The notes under the pieces were generated by a model. The model saw only the letters and a list, made by a program, of their open reading frames with translations. It made no database searches and was not told the origin of the DNA. Below, piece by piece: positions 24,795 to 33,319 of a stretch of 64,000 nucleotides of DNA. The stretch covers positions 248,001 through 312,000 of the forward strand of contig CAJUAF010000002.1 of NCBI GenBank assembly GCA_910584365.1, read 5' to 3'. The position numbers and the translations under genes were made by a program. The DNA comes from an uncultured Muribaculaceae bacterium (GTDB lineage Bacteria > Bacteroidota > Bacteroidia > Bacteroidales > Muribaculaceae). The first letter of the stretch is position 1, and every line of letters begins with the position of its first letter.

Positions 24795-25730
24795 TCAGAC
24801 ATTGAGGAAACGCTCCGCATCGATGGCGGCGCGGCATCCCGAACCGGCGGCATTGACCGCCTGCTGATATATCGGATCGGCCACGTCTCCGGCTGCGAAA
24901 ACGCCGTCTACCGAAGTCTGGGTCGAGGGGGAGGCCACGTTGATATACCCCTCCGGATTGAGTTCGAGCTGGCCCCGGAACAGGTCCGTGTTGGGTGTAT
25001 GGCCTATCGCGAGGAAGAATCCGTCGATGTCGATATCGAAATGACGTTCGCGGTCGGTACCTTTGAATTCCACAAGATGGGCGCCCTGGAGAACTTCATC
25101 TCCGAAAAGGCCGGTGGTATTGCAGTTGAACAGGATTTCGATATTGTCCCGGTCTTTAAGACGGGCCTGCATTACCTGTGATGCACGTAGGTAATCCTTG
25201 CGTACAATCATATATACTTTAGATGCCAGTCCCGAAAGGTAAAGAGCCTCCTCACAGGCCGTATCGCCTCCGCCGACAACCGCGACACGCTTCTTACGGT
25301 AGAAGAATCCGTCGCAGGTGGCACACGCCGAAACGCCGAGCCCCATGTATTTCTGTTCGTCGGGCAAACCAAGGTAACGGGCGGCCGCTCCGGTAGCGAT
25401 AATCACCGTATCAGCCTTGACCTCACTGCCGTCGCCGACTGTAAGAGTAAAGGGTCGTTTTGAAAAATCCACTGACGTAACTACGTCGGTCACTATCCTT
25501 GCGCCAAATTTTTCCGCCTGACTGCGCATCTCCGATACAAGTTCTCCGCCCTGTATTCCGGAAGGAAATCCGGGGAAATTTTCGACTTCGGTGGTGGTGG
25601 TCAGCTGTCCTCCGGGCTGCATACCCTCAAAAAGAACCGGCGACAGGTTCGCCCGGGAGGCATATACTGCGGCAGTATATCCGGCGGGGCCACCTCCTAT
25701 GATAACACACTTGGATGATAATTCACTCAT
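24795..25730 (-). CDS. trxB: Thioredoxin-disulfide reductase
   Basis: 311 residues. FAD site GGGPAGYTAAVYASR, redox-active pair C-x2-C in SACATCDGFFYR, NADPH-binding VVGGGDTACEEALYLSG, and the closing FAD motif DGVFAAGDVAD. It reduces thioredoxin with NADPH in the cytoplasm. It follows the lolA-like gene after 36 bases and the order ftsK-lolA-trxB on the minus strand looks like one operon. The length is normal for bacterial low-molecular-weight TrxB, and the start is consistent with family N-termini (SSKCVIIGGGPAG). Confidence 0.96.
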   Translation of the reverse strand: MSELSSKCVIIGGGPAGYTAAVYASRANLSPVLFEGMQPGGQLTTTTEVENFPGFPSGIQGGELVSEMRSQAEKFGARIVTDVVTSVDFSKRPFTLTVGDGSEVKADTVIIATGAAARYLGLPDEQKYMGLGVSACATCDGFFYRKKRVAVVGGGDTACEEALYLSGLASKVYMIVRKDYLRASQVMQARLKDRDNIEILFNCNTTGLFGDEVLQGAHLVEFKGTDRERHFDIDIDGFFLAIGHTPNTDLFRGQLELNPEGYINVASPSTQTSVDGVFAAGDVADPIYQQAVNAAGSGCRAAIDAERFLNV

Positions 25731-25766
25731 AATCAGATATTATTTCTTTATTTCTTTTAATATCCG

Positions 25767-26399
25767 TCAGCGCAGGTCAACGACCTCCACTCCGGGATAT
25801 TTCCGGGAATCAAACCGGAAAAGGCTCTGGGGCTTGGTCTTGCCTCCCTTGACGGATGAGATTTTCACCGTAACCGTGCGGCCGTTGCCGTCTTTCACTG
25901 TCAGTTCCCTGGGGAGGGATGTCGAACTGTTAAGCACTACGGTCGCGGAAGCCAGACCGGGTGATTTCTTCTTAGGAACAAGTTCTATCTTCTCCTCGCC
26001 GGGAGTGGCTTTCAGACGCCTGAAAGTAAAATTCCGGTTCAGTCCGGACAGGAGCGACAGTGGGTTCGACTGGGCAAGTTCTTCGGCGGTTGGCTCGGTG
26101 ACATTTACCTCTCCGGCCGACACTGCGTAGGTCCATTGGGTCTGCCCGTCATACCAAATCTTCATCTCGGGGGTGGAAAGATGAAACATCTTTCCCGCGA
26201 CGGTCATGCTTCCTGACGATGAATTGCCGTTCTGCCATACAGTAAAGACAATATCAAGCGACGGATTCTTCTTCATCGCACCGACCATCTTCTCGATCGA
26301 AGCCTGGGCCGACGGCTGGGCTGCACGCAGGGCCAGCGGACACATGATGAACACCGCGACCAGAAAGGAAAGGAGATATGAGACTGTCTTTTTCTTCAT
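25767..26399 (-). CDS. LolA-like outer-membrane lipoprotein carrier protein
   Basis: 210 residues. Signal peptide MKKKTVSYLLSFLVAVFIMCPLALRA, then the LolA/LolB fold: AQASIEKMVGAMKKNPSLDIVFTVW..., GKMFHLSTPEMKIWYDGQTQWTYAVSAGEVNVTEPTAEELAQSNPLSLLSG is typical of Bacteroidetes LolA-related proteins. In Gram-negatives LolA ferries lipoproteins through the periplasm. Bacteroidetes relatives diverge strongly, so the exact role is inferred. It starts 4 bases after ftsK ends and precedes trxB, so it belongs to that operon. Confidence 0.85.
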   Translation of the reverse strand: MKKKTVSYLLSFLVAVFIMCPLALRAAQPSAQASIEKMVGAMKKNPSLDIVFTVWQNGNSSSGSMTVAGKMFHLSTPEMKIWYDGQTQWTYAVSAGEVNVTEPTAEELAQSNPLSLLSGLNRNFTFRRLKATPGEEKIELVPKKKSPGLASATVVLNSSTSLPRELTVKDGNGRTVTVKISSVKGGKTKPQSLFRFDSRKYPGVEVVDLR

Positions 26400-26403
26400 A
26401 ATG

Positions 26404-29400
26404 TCAGAAATCGTTGTTGACTTTAATCAGGCTTCCGAGCTGCATGGAGTCCACAAGCACGCTACGCGCTTTCCCGCCGGTGGCAGGTCCGACAATCCCG
26501 GCCGCCTCAAGCTGATCCATAATCTTGCCCGCACGGTTGTATCCAATAGAATAACGTCTCTGCAGGGAAGAAGTTGATGCGATTCCCGTCTGGACGATAA
26601 TCTGGGCGGCTTCCTCGAACAATGGATCGCGGTCGGTCAGGTTCCCGTTGTTCCCCCCGAAGGCTACCTCGGCTTCCTCTCCGACAGGTTCGGGAAGATA
26701 ATAGGCGTGTTCGTAGCCGGGCTGGGCGTCGATGAAATCGCAGATTCGGTGTACTTCCTTGGTGTCGATATAAGCACATTGCACGCGCTCCATCATTCCG
26801 TTATGGGAGAACAGCATATCTCCGCGTCCGATAAGCTGATTGGCTCCCGGGCAGTCCAGGATGGTGCGGGAGTCGACCATCTGATTGACACGGAAAGCCA
26901 CACGACCGGGGAAGTTGGCCTTTATAAGGCCGGTGATTACGTTCGTCGAAGGACGCTGGGTAGCGATAATCATGTGCATACCCACGGCGCGGGCCATCTG
27001 GGCGATACGGGCTATCGGGGTCTCCACCTGCTTGCCCGCCGTCATAATCAGGTCGGCGAACTCGTCGACGATGATTACAATATAAGGAAGATAGCGGTGA
27101 CCTTTCTCGGGATTGAGTTTCTTCTGAACGAACAGCTCGTTGTACTTCGTCACCTTTACCACGTGGGCGTCTTTCAGCAGGTCATAGCGGCGCTCCATTT
27201 CCACGCAGAGAGAGTTGAGCGTGCGGACAACATTGTCCATGTTCGTAACGATAGCATCCTCCTCGTCGGGCAGTTTCGCCAGGTAATGACGTTCCAGGGA
27301 GTTATAGAGGCTGAATTCCACGCGCTTGGGGTCAATCAGCACGAACTTCAGTTCCGCCGGATGTTTCTTGTAAAGCAAAGAGGCGATAATGGTGTTAAGA
27401 CCGACGGATTTTCCCTGTCCGGTAGCACCGGCCACAAGCATATGAGGCATCGCGGCAAGATCGGCGATATAGACTTCATTGGTAATCGTGGCGCCCATCG
27501 CCATGGGAAGTTCATATTTACATTCCTGGAAGTCGCGGGAGGAGAGAATCGTGTGGATGGCCACCGTCTGCGGGTCATGGTTGGGGACTTCGATACCGAC
27601 AGCGCTTTTGCCGGGAATCGGAGCTATGATGCGGATTCCCTTTGCTGAGAGAGTCATCGCTATATCATCCTCGAGACGCTTGATTTTGGCGATACGCGTA
27701 CCCTCGGCAGGGACAACTTCAAAAAGAGTGACCGTCGGACCCACTTTCGCCTCAATCTTGGTAATTTCGATATCAAACTGGGCCAGGGCCTTGATAATCC
27801 TCTCCTTGTTGGCATCCTGCTCCAGGATGTCATAGCTTTCGGTCTGAGGTTCTGCCTCGTTAAGGAGGTCGCATCCTGGGCGACGGTAACGCGATAGTTC
27901 GGCAGTGGGGTCATACAGCGTATCCGCACCGATATGTTTCGGATCCGCGGACTCGATGGTGTTGGCCGTTACATCGAACGCGGGACCTTCCTCCTCCGCC
28001 TGTCGGGTTGTATCCTGTTCGGTCTGAGGTTCCGCAGCGGTCTCCCGGTCCTTTGTTCCGGGGGTCGGGACATCAGCAGGCTGCATCCGTGCGACCTCCA
28101 CAGGAGAGTCAGCCTCGGGGACAACAGGACGATATGCGTCCGTTTGGCGAATACCTTCCTCCCCAAGGTGTTCTTCCGTCAGCTGACCGGTCAATGCTGC
28201 GGCAACTGCGGAAGCAGGCTTGCTTTCCTGCACCGGAACTTGCGCCTCCGGCTCTTCGGTTTCAGGTTCCATTTCAAGAATTTCCTCTTCTTCGGCGACT
28301 GGCGTATCAATATTCTCCGGGAGAGAATCGGCCGCCTCCGGGTAGCTCTCCTCTTTTTCGGAAGAAATGGCATATTCATCGGTGTACTCTTCTACTTCCT
28401 CGTCAAAACCCACGGAAATCGGATCTCTGCGGGGACGATCGGGATCTTCCTCGGCGGCATCCGTTGTATCTCCGTCACTTTCAGGAGACTCCTCACCGAG
28501 AGCGGACTGCTGCATGGCAGCCACCACACGGGCCTGTGCTTCCTCGCGCTCAAGGCGAATCTGCTCGGCTTTTGCCCGGCGGGCTTTCTGGAAAGACTTA
28601 TATTTGTTGTAGAAGACCACGAAATCATTCAGATAGACATACACGACGGCCGAAATCAGAATCACCGAAACCAGGAAAGCTCCGATCCATTCTACGTTGG
28701 CGACCAGGAACTCATTGACAAACTGGCCGTGGATTCCTCCGTAGAGAAATTCAGCGTCAGTAGAAAACGCAATCAGTCCGGCCACTACAGAGACGGCTAT
28801 CGCGACCAGGAGGGATTTGAACGTCACTGACCAGAAATTACATTTCTTGATACCCATCAGTCCGAGACCGAGAATCACAAGATAGACAATGGCCGTCAGA
28901 GAACCCAGGCCGAGACCCTGTGCGAAGACAAGCTGGGCGACCACCGCGCCGACGGGACCTCCGGTGTTTTCCACCTTGGCGGCTCCGGAAGTGATTTCCG
29001 AAACCGTATGTGAGGTCACCGCACTTTGGTCCGCAGCTCCCGAACGGATAAAGGATATGGCGGCGATCAGAAGATAGACGGCGATACAGATCAGCACCAC
29101 TCCGAAAAATGCGTGGGTGCGCTTGTCTGTGAAGAATTTTACGAATCCGCTTTCGGCAAAGGGTTTGCGATCCTTGCGGTTCCGCTCGCGATCAGCTGCG
29201 CGACGCGCTTTTTCGGCCGCACGTTCAGCATCACGTATCCGGCGCTCGGCGGCTCTTTCCGCGGCAATTTCCTCCCGGCGGGCCTTTTCGGCCCTTTCGC
29301 GCTGACGCGCTTTTTCCAGACGGGTTTCATTATCGCGGTCACGGCGCTGGCGGTCGCGGCGGGCGATTTCCTCGCGGTTAGCCACGGCATCATAGTCGGC

Positions 29401-29595
29401 CCGCTGTCGCTGACGCCTGGGAACGCGCTCCGGTCGCGCTGCTTCCCTTTCCTCGGCCCTTTCGGAGCGGGATGGAGCGGGCCGGTCCTGGGCCGGACGG
29501 GATTTCTTGCGGGGGGCGGGGACAGGCGTTTCCCCGCCGTAAAGGAGGTCGGGGTCGTAATCTATGCCGTTGGGAGAGTAATTATAATTGTCCAT
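26404..29595 (-). CDS. ftsK: FtsK/SpoIIIE DNA translocase
   Basis: 1063 residues. Residues 1-150 are an unusually long, Arg/Glu-rich charged region (repeats such as RRDRQRRDRDNETRLEKARQ), followed by four membrane helices at about 160-330. A second acidic, proline-containing linker runs to about 570. The motor domain has Walker A GATGQGKSVGLN, Walker B IVIIVDEFADLIM and the ATQRPSTNVITGLIKANFPGRVAFRV block, and the C-terminal gamma winged helix (DPLFEEAAQIIVQTGIASTSSLQRRYSIGYNRAGKIMDQLEAAGIVGP) reads KOPS-like sites. It pumps chromosome ends at the septum and activates XerCD recombination. It is the first gene of the ftsK-lolA-trxB operon. Confidence 0.95.
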   Translation of the reverse strand: MDNYNYSPNGIDYDPDLLYGGETPVPAPRKKSRPAQDRPAPSRSERAEEREAARPERVPRRQRQRADYDAVANREEIARRDRQRRDRDNETRLEKARQRERAEKARREEIAAERAAERRIRDAERAAEKARRAADRERNRKDRKPFAESGFVKFFTDKRTHAFFGVVLICIAVYLLIAAISFIRSGAADQSAVTSHTVSEITSGAAKVENTGGPVGAVVAQLVFAQGLGLGSLTAIVYLVILGLGLMGIKKCNFWSVTFKSLLVAIAVSVVAGLIAFSTDAEFLYGGIHGQFVNEFLVANVEWIGAFLVSVILISAVVYVYLNDFVVFYNKYKSFQKARRAKAEQIRLEREEAQARVVAAMQQSALGEESPESDGDTTDAAEEDPDRPRRDPISVGFDEEVEEYTDEYAISSEKEESYPEAADSLPENIDTPVAEEEEILEMEPETEEPEAQVPVQESKPASAVAAALTGQLTEEHLGEEGIRQTDAYRPVVPEADSPVEVARMQPADVPTPGTKDRETAAEPQTEQDTTRQAEEEGPAFDVTANTIESADPKHIGADTLYDPTAELSRYRRPGCDLLNEAEPQTESYDILEQDANKERIIKALAQFDIEITKIEAKVGPTVTLFEVVPAEGTRIAKIKRLEDDIAMTLSAKGIRIIAPIPGKSAVGIEVPNHDPQTVAIHTILSSRDFQECKYELPMAMGATITNEVYIADLAAMPHMLVAGATGQGKSVGLNTIIASLLYKKHPAELKFVLIDPKRVEFSLYNSLERHYLAKLPDEEDAIVTNMDNVVRTLNSLCVEMERRYDLLKDAHVVKVTKYNELFVQKKLNPEKGHRYLPYIVIIVDEFADLIMTAGKQVETPIARIAQMARAVGMHMIIATQRPSTNVITGLIKANFPGRVAFRVNQMVDSRTILDCPGANQLIGRGDMLFSHNGMMERVQCAYIDTKEVHRICDFIDAQPGYEHAYYLPEPVGEEAEVAFGGNNGNLTDRDPLFEEAAQIIVQTGIASTSSLQRRYSIGYNRAGKIMDQLEAAGIVGPATGGKARSVLVDSMQLGSLIKVNNDF

Positions 29596-29655
29596 TGATT
29601 GGTCAGATATGAAAAGATGATTTTATACTGCGGAGAGATTAAGGGTAAATTGTTG

Positions 29656-29687
29656 CAAATTTACAAATAAATATCCAATATCACCAA
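29656..29687 (-). promoter_or_regulatory. Promoter of the ftsK operon
   Basis: Minus-strand TTG (29685-29687) and TAAATTTG (29656-29663) with 21 bases between; the leader to the ATG at 29595 is about 55 bases. Confidence 0.55.
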
Positions 29688-29789
29688 TCCAAACGTGTCG
29701 TTGCCGAAACTTTTTTCCAAAAAAAATCCAATCCAGCTTTCCACCGTCAACAACTGCGGAAAATATTTTTATATTCCCCCGAAAAAGGT

Positions 29790-29797
29790 TAACTTTG
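29790..29797 (+). promoter_or_regulatory. -7 box of the Fur-family gene
   Basis: TAACTTTG; the -33 position carries only TTT. It lies over the alternative TTG start at 29795, which supports the ATG at 29825 as the true start. Confidence 0.5.
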
Positions 29798-29824
29798 TCC
29801 ACGGAATCAATTCCGTATGTTAGC

Positions 29825-30322
29825 ATGAAAGATGAAAAGCTGCTTGCGGCGGCGCGTGCGACCCTGGAAAAATATCTCCGGAGCAAGGGAATGAGGCAGA
29901 CACCCGAGCGTCTCGCCCTTCTTGAAAAGATATTTTCTTCCGGTGACCATTTTTTTACGGATGTCCTCTATGAGTCGATGGAACTCGAAGGATATCACGT
30001 AAGCCGCTCCACGGTATATGCGACCCTCCAGCTTTTTCTGGAAGCGGGACTGGTGAAACGCCATCAGTTCGGCAACCAGCCGGCTCAGTACGAACGCCTC
30101 GTGCCGGGGGCGGTCGGGAATCATATCCATCTTGTATGCTCGGTATGCGGCCGGGTCAAGGAAGTGCGCGATCCAATGCTTACTGAAACCCTTTGCCGCC
30201 GCACCTATGCCGGATTCCGTCCTTCGGGGTGCGCCCTTTATGTCTACGGCACCTGCGGACGTTGCGACCGGGCTGCAAAAAGGAAACAACGAAGTGATTC
30301 CCGGAAAAATCAGAAATTTTAA
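29825..30322 (+). CDS. Fur-family transcriptional regulator
   Basis: 165 residues from the ATG at 29825 (MKDEKLLAAARATLEKYLRSKGMRQTPERLALLEKIF), the usual Fur N-terminus. The winged helix includes GYHVSRSTVYATLQLFLEAGLVKRHQFG. The dimerisation/metal domain has HIHLVCSVCGRVKEV and a late C-G-R-C pair (YGTCGRCDRAAKRK), which would bind structural zinc. It should repress genes in response to iron, zinc or peroxide; which one is not determinable here. It precedes purA by 89 bases in the same direction and diverges from ftsK. Confidence 0.9.
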   Translation: MKDEKLLAAARATLEKYLRSKGMRQTPERLALLEKIFSSGDHFFTDVLYESMELEGYHVSRSTVYATLQLFLEAGLVKRHQFGNQPAQYERLVPGAVGNHIHLVCSVCGRVKEVRDPMLTETLCRRTYAGFRPSGCALYVYGTCGRCDRAAKRKQRSDSRKNQKF

Positions 30323-30411
30323 CCAATCAAAATAAAACGACATGAGAGATATTCCGGCTCCGGAACCCCGTGATTTCCGATGCTGAGTGTCTTTCATTCA
30401 AAATTCCTGAA

Positions 30412-31704
30412 ATGACAATGAAAGTTGACGTTTTGCTCGGCCTCCAGTGGGGCGACGAAGGAAAAGGTAAGGTCGTGGATGTCCTTACTCCCCGCTACGA
30501 TGCCGTAGCGCGTTTCCAGGGAGGGCCTAACGCAGGCCATACCCTCGAATTTGACGGAAAGAAATACGTATTGCGTTCCATCCCCTCCGGAATTTTCCAG
30601 AGCGGACAGACGAATCTCATCGGCAACGGAGTGGTTCTTGACCCGGTTCTCTTCCGCGAGGAGGCAGAAGCCCTGGAGGCTTCTGGCGTAAACCTCAAGA
30701 AGGTCCTGAAACTGTCCCGCAAGGCCCACCTGATTCTCCCCACACACCGTCTGCTTGACGCCGCCGGCGAAAAAGCCAAAGGCTCAGCCAAAATCGGAAC
30801 CACAGGCAAAGGTATCGGTCCGACCTATACCGACAAGACTTCCCGTAACGGACTGCGCCTGGGAGACGTAGAGAATCCCGCGACGGCAAAAGAAAAATAT
30901 GAGGCTCACCGCGACGCCCATCTCAAACGCCTGGCTGATATGGGAGATCCCGCCGACACCGCACGCCTGGCCGAAATGGAAAAAGCCTGGTTCGAGGCAA
31001 TCGATTATCTGCGTCAGTTCGATATCGTAGATTCCGAATTCGTCATCAACAATCTCCTCGCCGAAGGCAAGAAGGTCCTCTGCGAAGGCGCGCAGGGTAC
31101 GATGCTCGACGTTGATTTCGGTTCCTATCCTTTCGTCACCTCCTCCAACACCGTCTGCGCAGGCGCCTGTACAGGACTGGGAATCGCTCCCAACAAAATC
31201 GGGGAAGTATTCGGCATTTTCAAGGCTTACTGCACACGCGTAGGGTCGGGCCCCTTCCCTACTGAACTTTTCGACGAAACCGGCAAAACTATCCGCGACC
31301 TCGGTCACGAATATGGGGCAGTCACCGGACGCGAACGCCGCTGCGGCTGGATCGACCTGGTGGCCCTCCGTTACGCAATCATGGTCAACGGTGTGACCCA
31401 GCTGATAATGATGAAGAGCGATGTGCTTGACGGTTTCGATACCATCCGTGCCTGTGTCGCCTATAAAGTGAACGGCAAGGAAACCCGCGACTTCCCCTTC
31501 TCTATCGAGACCGGCACTCTGGAACCCGTCTATGTCGACATCCCCGGCTGGAAAACTCCGATGACTTCCATCACTTCCGAAGAGCAATTCCCCGAGGCGT
31601 TCAGCAACTACATCCAATTCCTTGAAAAGGAACTCCAGACACCGATCACCATCGTCTCCGTTGGTCCGGACCGAACCCAGACCATCGAATGCGCGAAAGC
31701 ATAG
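30412..31704 (+). CDS. purA: Adenylosuccinate synthetase
   Basis: 430 residues from ATG 30412; the ATG two codons later (30418, MKVDVLLGLQWGDEGKGK) is equally plausible. The GDEGKGK P-loop, GPNAGHT, the IGTTGKGIGPTYTDK substrate loop, the catalytic GARGTMLDVDFG-like segment (CEGAQGTMLDVDFGSYP) and TGRERRCGW are all present. It joins IMP and aspartate using GTP, the first step from IMP to AMP. A G+C-rich hairpin follows at 31737-31773. The convergent purT gene beyond it is also a purine gene. Confidence 0.97.
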   Translation: MTMKVDVLLGLQWGDEGKGKVVDVLTPRYDAVARFQGGPNAGHTLEFDGKKYVLRSIPSGIFQSGQTNLIGNGVVLDPVLFREEAEALEASGVNLKKVLKLSRKAHLILPTHRLLDAAGEKAKGSAKIGTTGKGIGPTYTDKTSRNGLRLGDVENPATAKEKYEAHRDAHLKRLADMGDPADTARLAEMEKAWFEAIDYLRQFDIVDSEFVINNLLAEGKKVLCEGAQGTMLDVDFGSYPFVTSSNTVCAGACTGLGIAPNKIGEVFGIFKAYCTRVGSGPFPTELFDETGKTIRDLGHEYGAVTGRERRCGWIDLVALRYAIMVNGVTQLIMMKSDVLDGFDTIRACVAYKVNGKETRDFPFSIETGTLEPVYVDIPGWKTPMTSITSEEQFPEAFSNYIQFLEKELQTPITIVSVGPDRTQTIECAKA

Positions 31705-31736
31705 CCCCATCTTCTCCGGGTAATCCCCCTACATGA

Positions 31737-31773
31737 CCGGGCCGCGGCTCCTTTAAAGGTAACCGCGGCCCGG
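31737..31773. terminator. G+C-rich hairpin between purA and purT
   Basis: CCGGGCCGCGG (31737-31747) pairs perfectly with CCGCGGCCCGG (31763-31773), loop 15. No T-run follows on either strand, so its action as a terminator for the two convergent genes is uncertain. Confidence 0.5.
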
Positions 31774-31830
31774 CTGTGTTGTATTATGCTGTATATTTAA
31801 TGTTCCGATTAAGGGATGTGCGTCACTGCT

Positions 31831-33015
31831 TTATTTAACAGTCACGGTCAGTTTGTCCTGGGCGCGTTTTGCTTTAGCGCGGGCTTCCTCAAGGGTATCG
31901 GCCGTAGCGAGGATAACGCCCATACGGCGATGGCCTTTGATTTCGGGCTTGCCGAAGATGCGGATCTGGGTTCCGGGTTCCTCGAGGACTTTGTCGAGAT
32001 TCTCGAAAACTATCTCTTTGGTATCTCCTTCCACCACGATCGCACGGGAAGCAGACGGACCATAGAAACGGATTTCAGGAACAGGAAGACCGAGCAGAGC
32101 GCGGGCGTGGAGACCGAACTCACTGAGGTCCTGGGAAATCATCGTCACCATGCCGGTGTCGTGGGGACGGGGAGAGACTTCGCTGAAGATGACATGATCA
32201 TCCTTGATGAAGAGTTCCACTCCGAAAATTCCGTAGCCACCGAGTGCGTCGGTAATCTTGCGGGCAATCTCCCTTGCCTCGGCAATAGCCTTTTCGCTCA
32301 TGGGCTGAGGCTGCCACGACTCGCGGTAGTCGCCGTTGACCTGGATGTGTCCGATGGGTTCGCAGAAAGTGGTTCCGGAGAGGGAACGGACGGTCAGCAA
32401 GGTGATTTCATAGTCGAATTTCACAAAGCCTTCCACAATAACACGGCCGGCTCCGGCGCGTCCCCCTTCCTGAGCCTCTTTCCAGGCCGGTTCGATATCG
32501 GCGGCGCTCTTGATAGTGGACTGACCGTGACCGGAGGAACTCATCACCGGTTTTACCACACAGGGGATTCCGACTTCTTCAACAGCCTTTTCAAATTCCT
32601 CGCGGGTATTAGCGAAACGATAAGTGGAGGTGGGAAGTCCAAGCTCTTCGGCCGCCAGACGCCGGATTCCCTCGCGGTTCATCGTCAGCCATGCGGCTTT
32701 AGCGGTAGGGGTGATGTTGTAACCCTCTTTTTCGAGTTCGACAAGAACCGGCGTAGCGATAGCCTCGACTTCCGGGATGATATGGTCGGGCTTCTCTTCC
32801 TCGATTACTTTTCGGAGTTCTTCGGGGTCAAGCATATTGAACACTCGGGAACGGTGGGCGATCTGCATGGCCGGGGCATTGGCATATTTGTCGCAGGCTA
32901 CAACCTCGACGCCGTAGCGCTGGAGTTCGATAGCAACTTCTTTGCCGAGTTCGCCGCTGCCAAGCAGCAGGGCTTTCTTACCCGACGGGGTCATGACGGA
33001 ACCAATTTTTGTCAT
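31831..33015 (-). CDS. purT: Formate-dependent phosphoribosylglycinamide formyltransferase
   Basis: 394 residues of the ATP-grasp superfamily. The start MTKIGSVMTPSGKKALLLGSGELGKEVAIELQRYGVEV is the PurT preATP-grasp domain, and VKPVMSSSGHGQSTI, EGFVKFDYEITLLTVRS, GIFGVELFIKDDHVIFSEVSPRPHDTGMVT are diagnostic. It makes formyl-GAR from GAR, formate and ATP in purine synthesis. It is transcribed towards purA. A minus-strand -7 box TAACTTTG lies at 33090-33097, giving a leader of about 70 bases. Confidence 0.97.
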   Translation of the reverse strand: MTKIGSVMTPSGKKALLLGSGELGKEVAIELQRYGVEVVACDKYANAPAMQIAHRSRVFNMLDPEELRKVIEEEKPDHIIPEVEAIATPVLVELEKEGYNITPTAKAAWLTMNREGIRRLAAEELGLPTSTYRFANTREEFEKAVEEVGIPCVVKPVMSSSGHGQSTIKSAADIEPAWKEAQEGGRAGAGRVIVEGFVKFDYEITLLTVRSLSGTTFCEPIGHIQVNGDYRESWQPQPMSEKAIAEAREIARKITDALGGYGIFGVELFIKDDHVIFSEVSPRPHDTGMVTMISQDLSEFGLHARALLGLPVPEIRFYGPSASRAIVVEGDTKEIVFENLDKVLEEPGTQIRIFGKPEIKGHRRMGVILATADTLEEARAKAKRAQDKLTVTVK

Positions 33016-33089
33016 AGCAATTGTCTGTTAATCAGCGGAAAAGAAATCCGGAATAATTACAAGATGATGAATAATAAAAAATATTTCCA

Positions 33090-33097
33090 CAAAGTTA
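33090..33097 (-). promoter_or_regulatory. -7 box of purT
   Basis: TAACTTTG on the minus strand; no TTG at -33. Confidence 0.4.
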
Positions 33098-33218
33098 CGA
33101 AATTTTTATGACATTCTATTGCTTCCGGCATAATTTACCATACACGTAAAAATTGGAATATTTGGGAAAAAATTGGCATTTTCAACTGTATTATAGCTGA
33201 TATTTAAGGATATTATGT

Positions 33219-33226
33219 TAATTTTG
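33219..33226 (+). promoter_or_regulatory. -7 box of the rprX-like gene
   Basis: TAATTTTG, about 88 bases before the transcript reaches the ATG at 33320. No clear -33 TTG. The divergent interval to purT (33016-33319) otherwise holds no gene. Confidence 0.45.
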
Positions 33227-33319
33227 ACGCAAATGTTAAAATCGGATCTCCTCTTTCCCATAACAATCCTCCCGAAAAGTTGTTGAATAGTAAGAGAGGA
33301 TGTTAAATTGACCCTGAAA

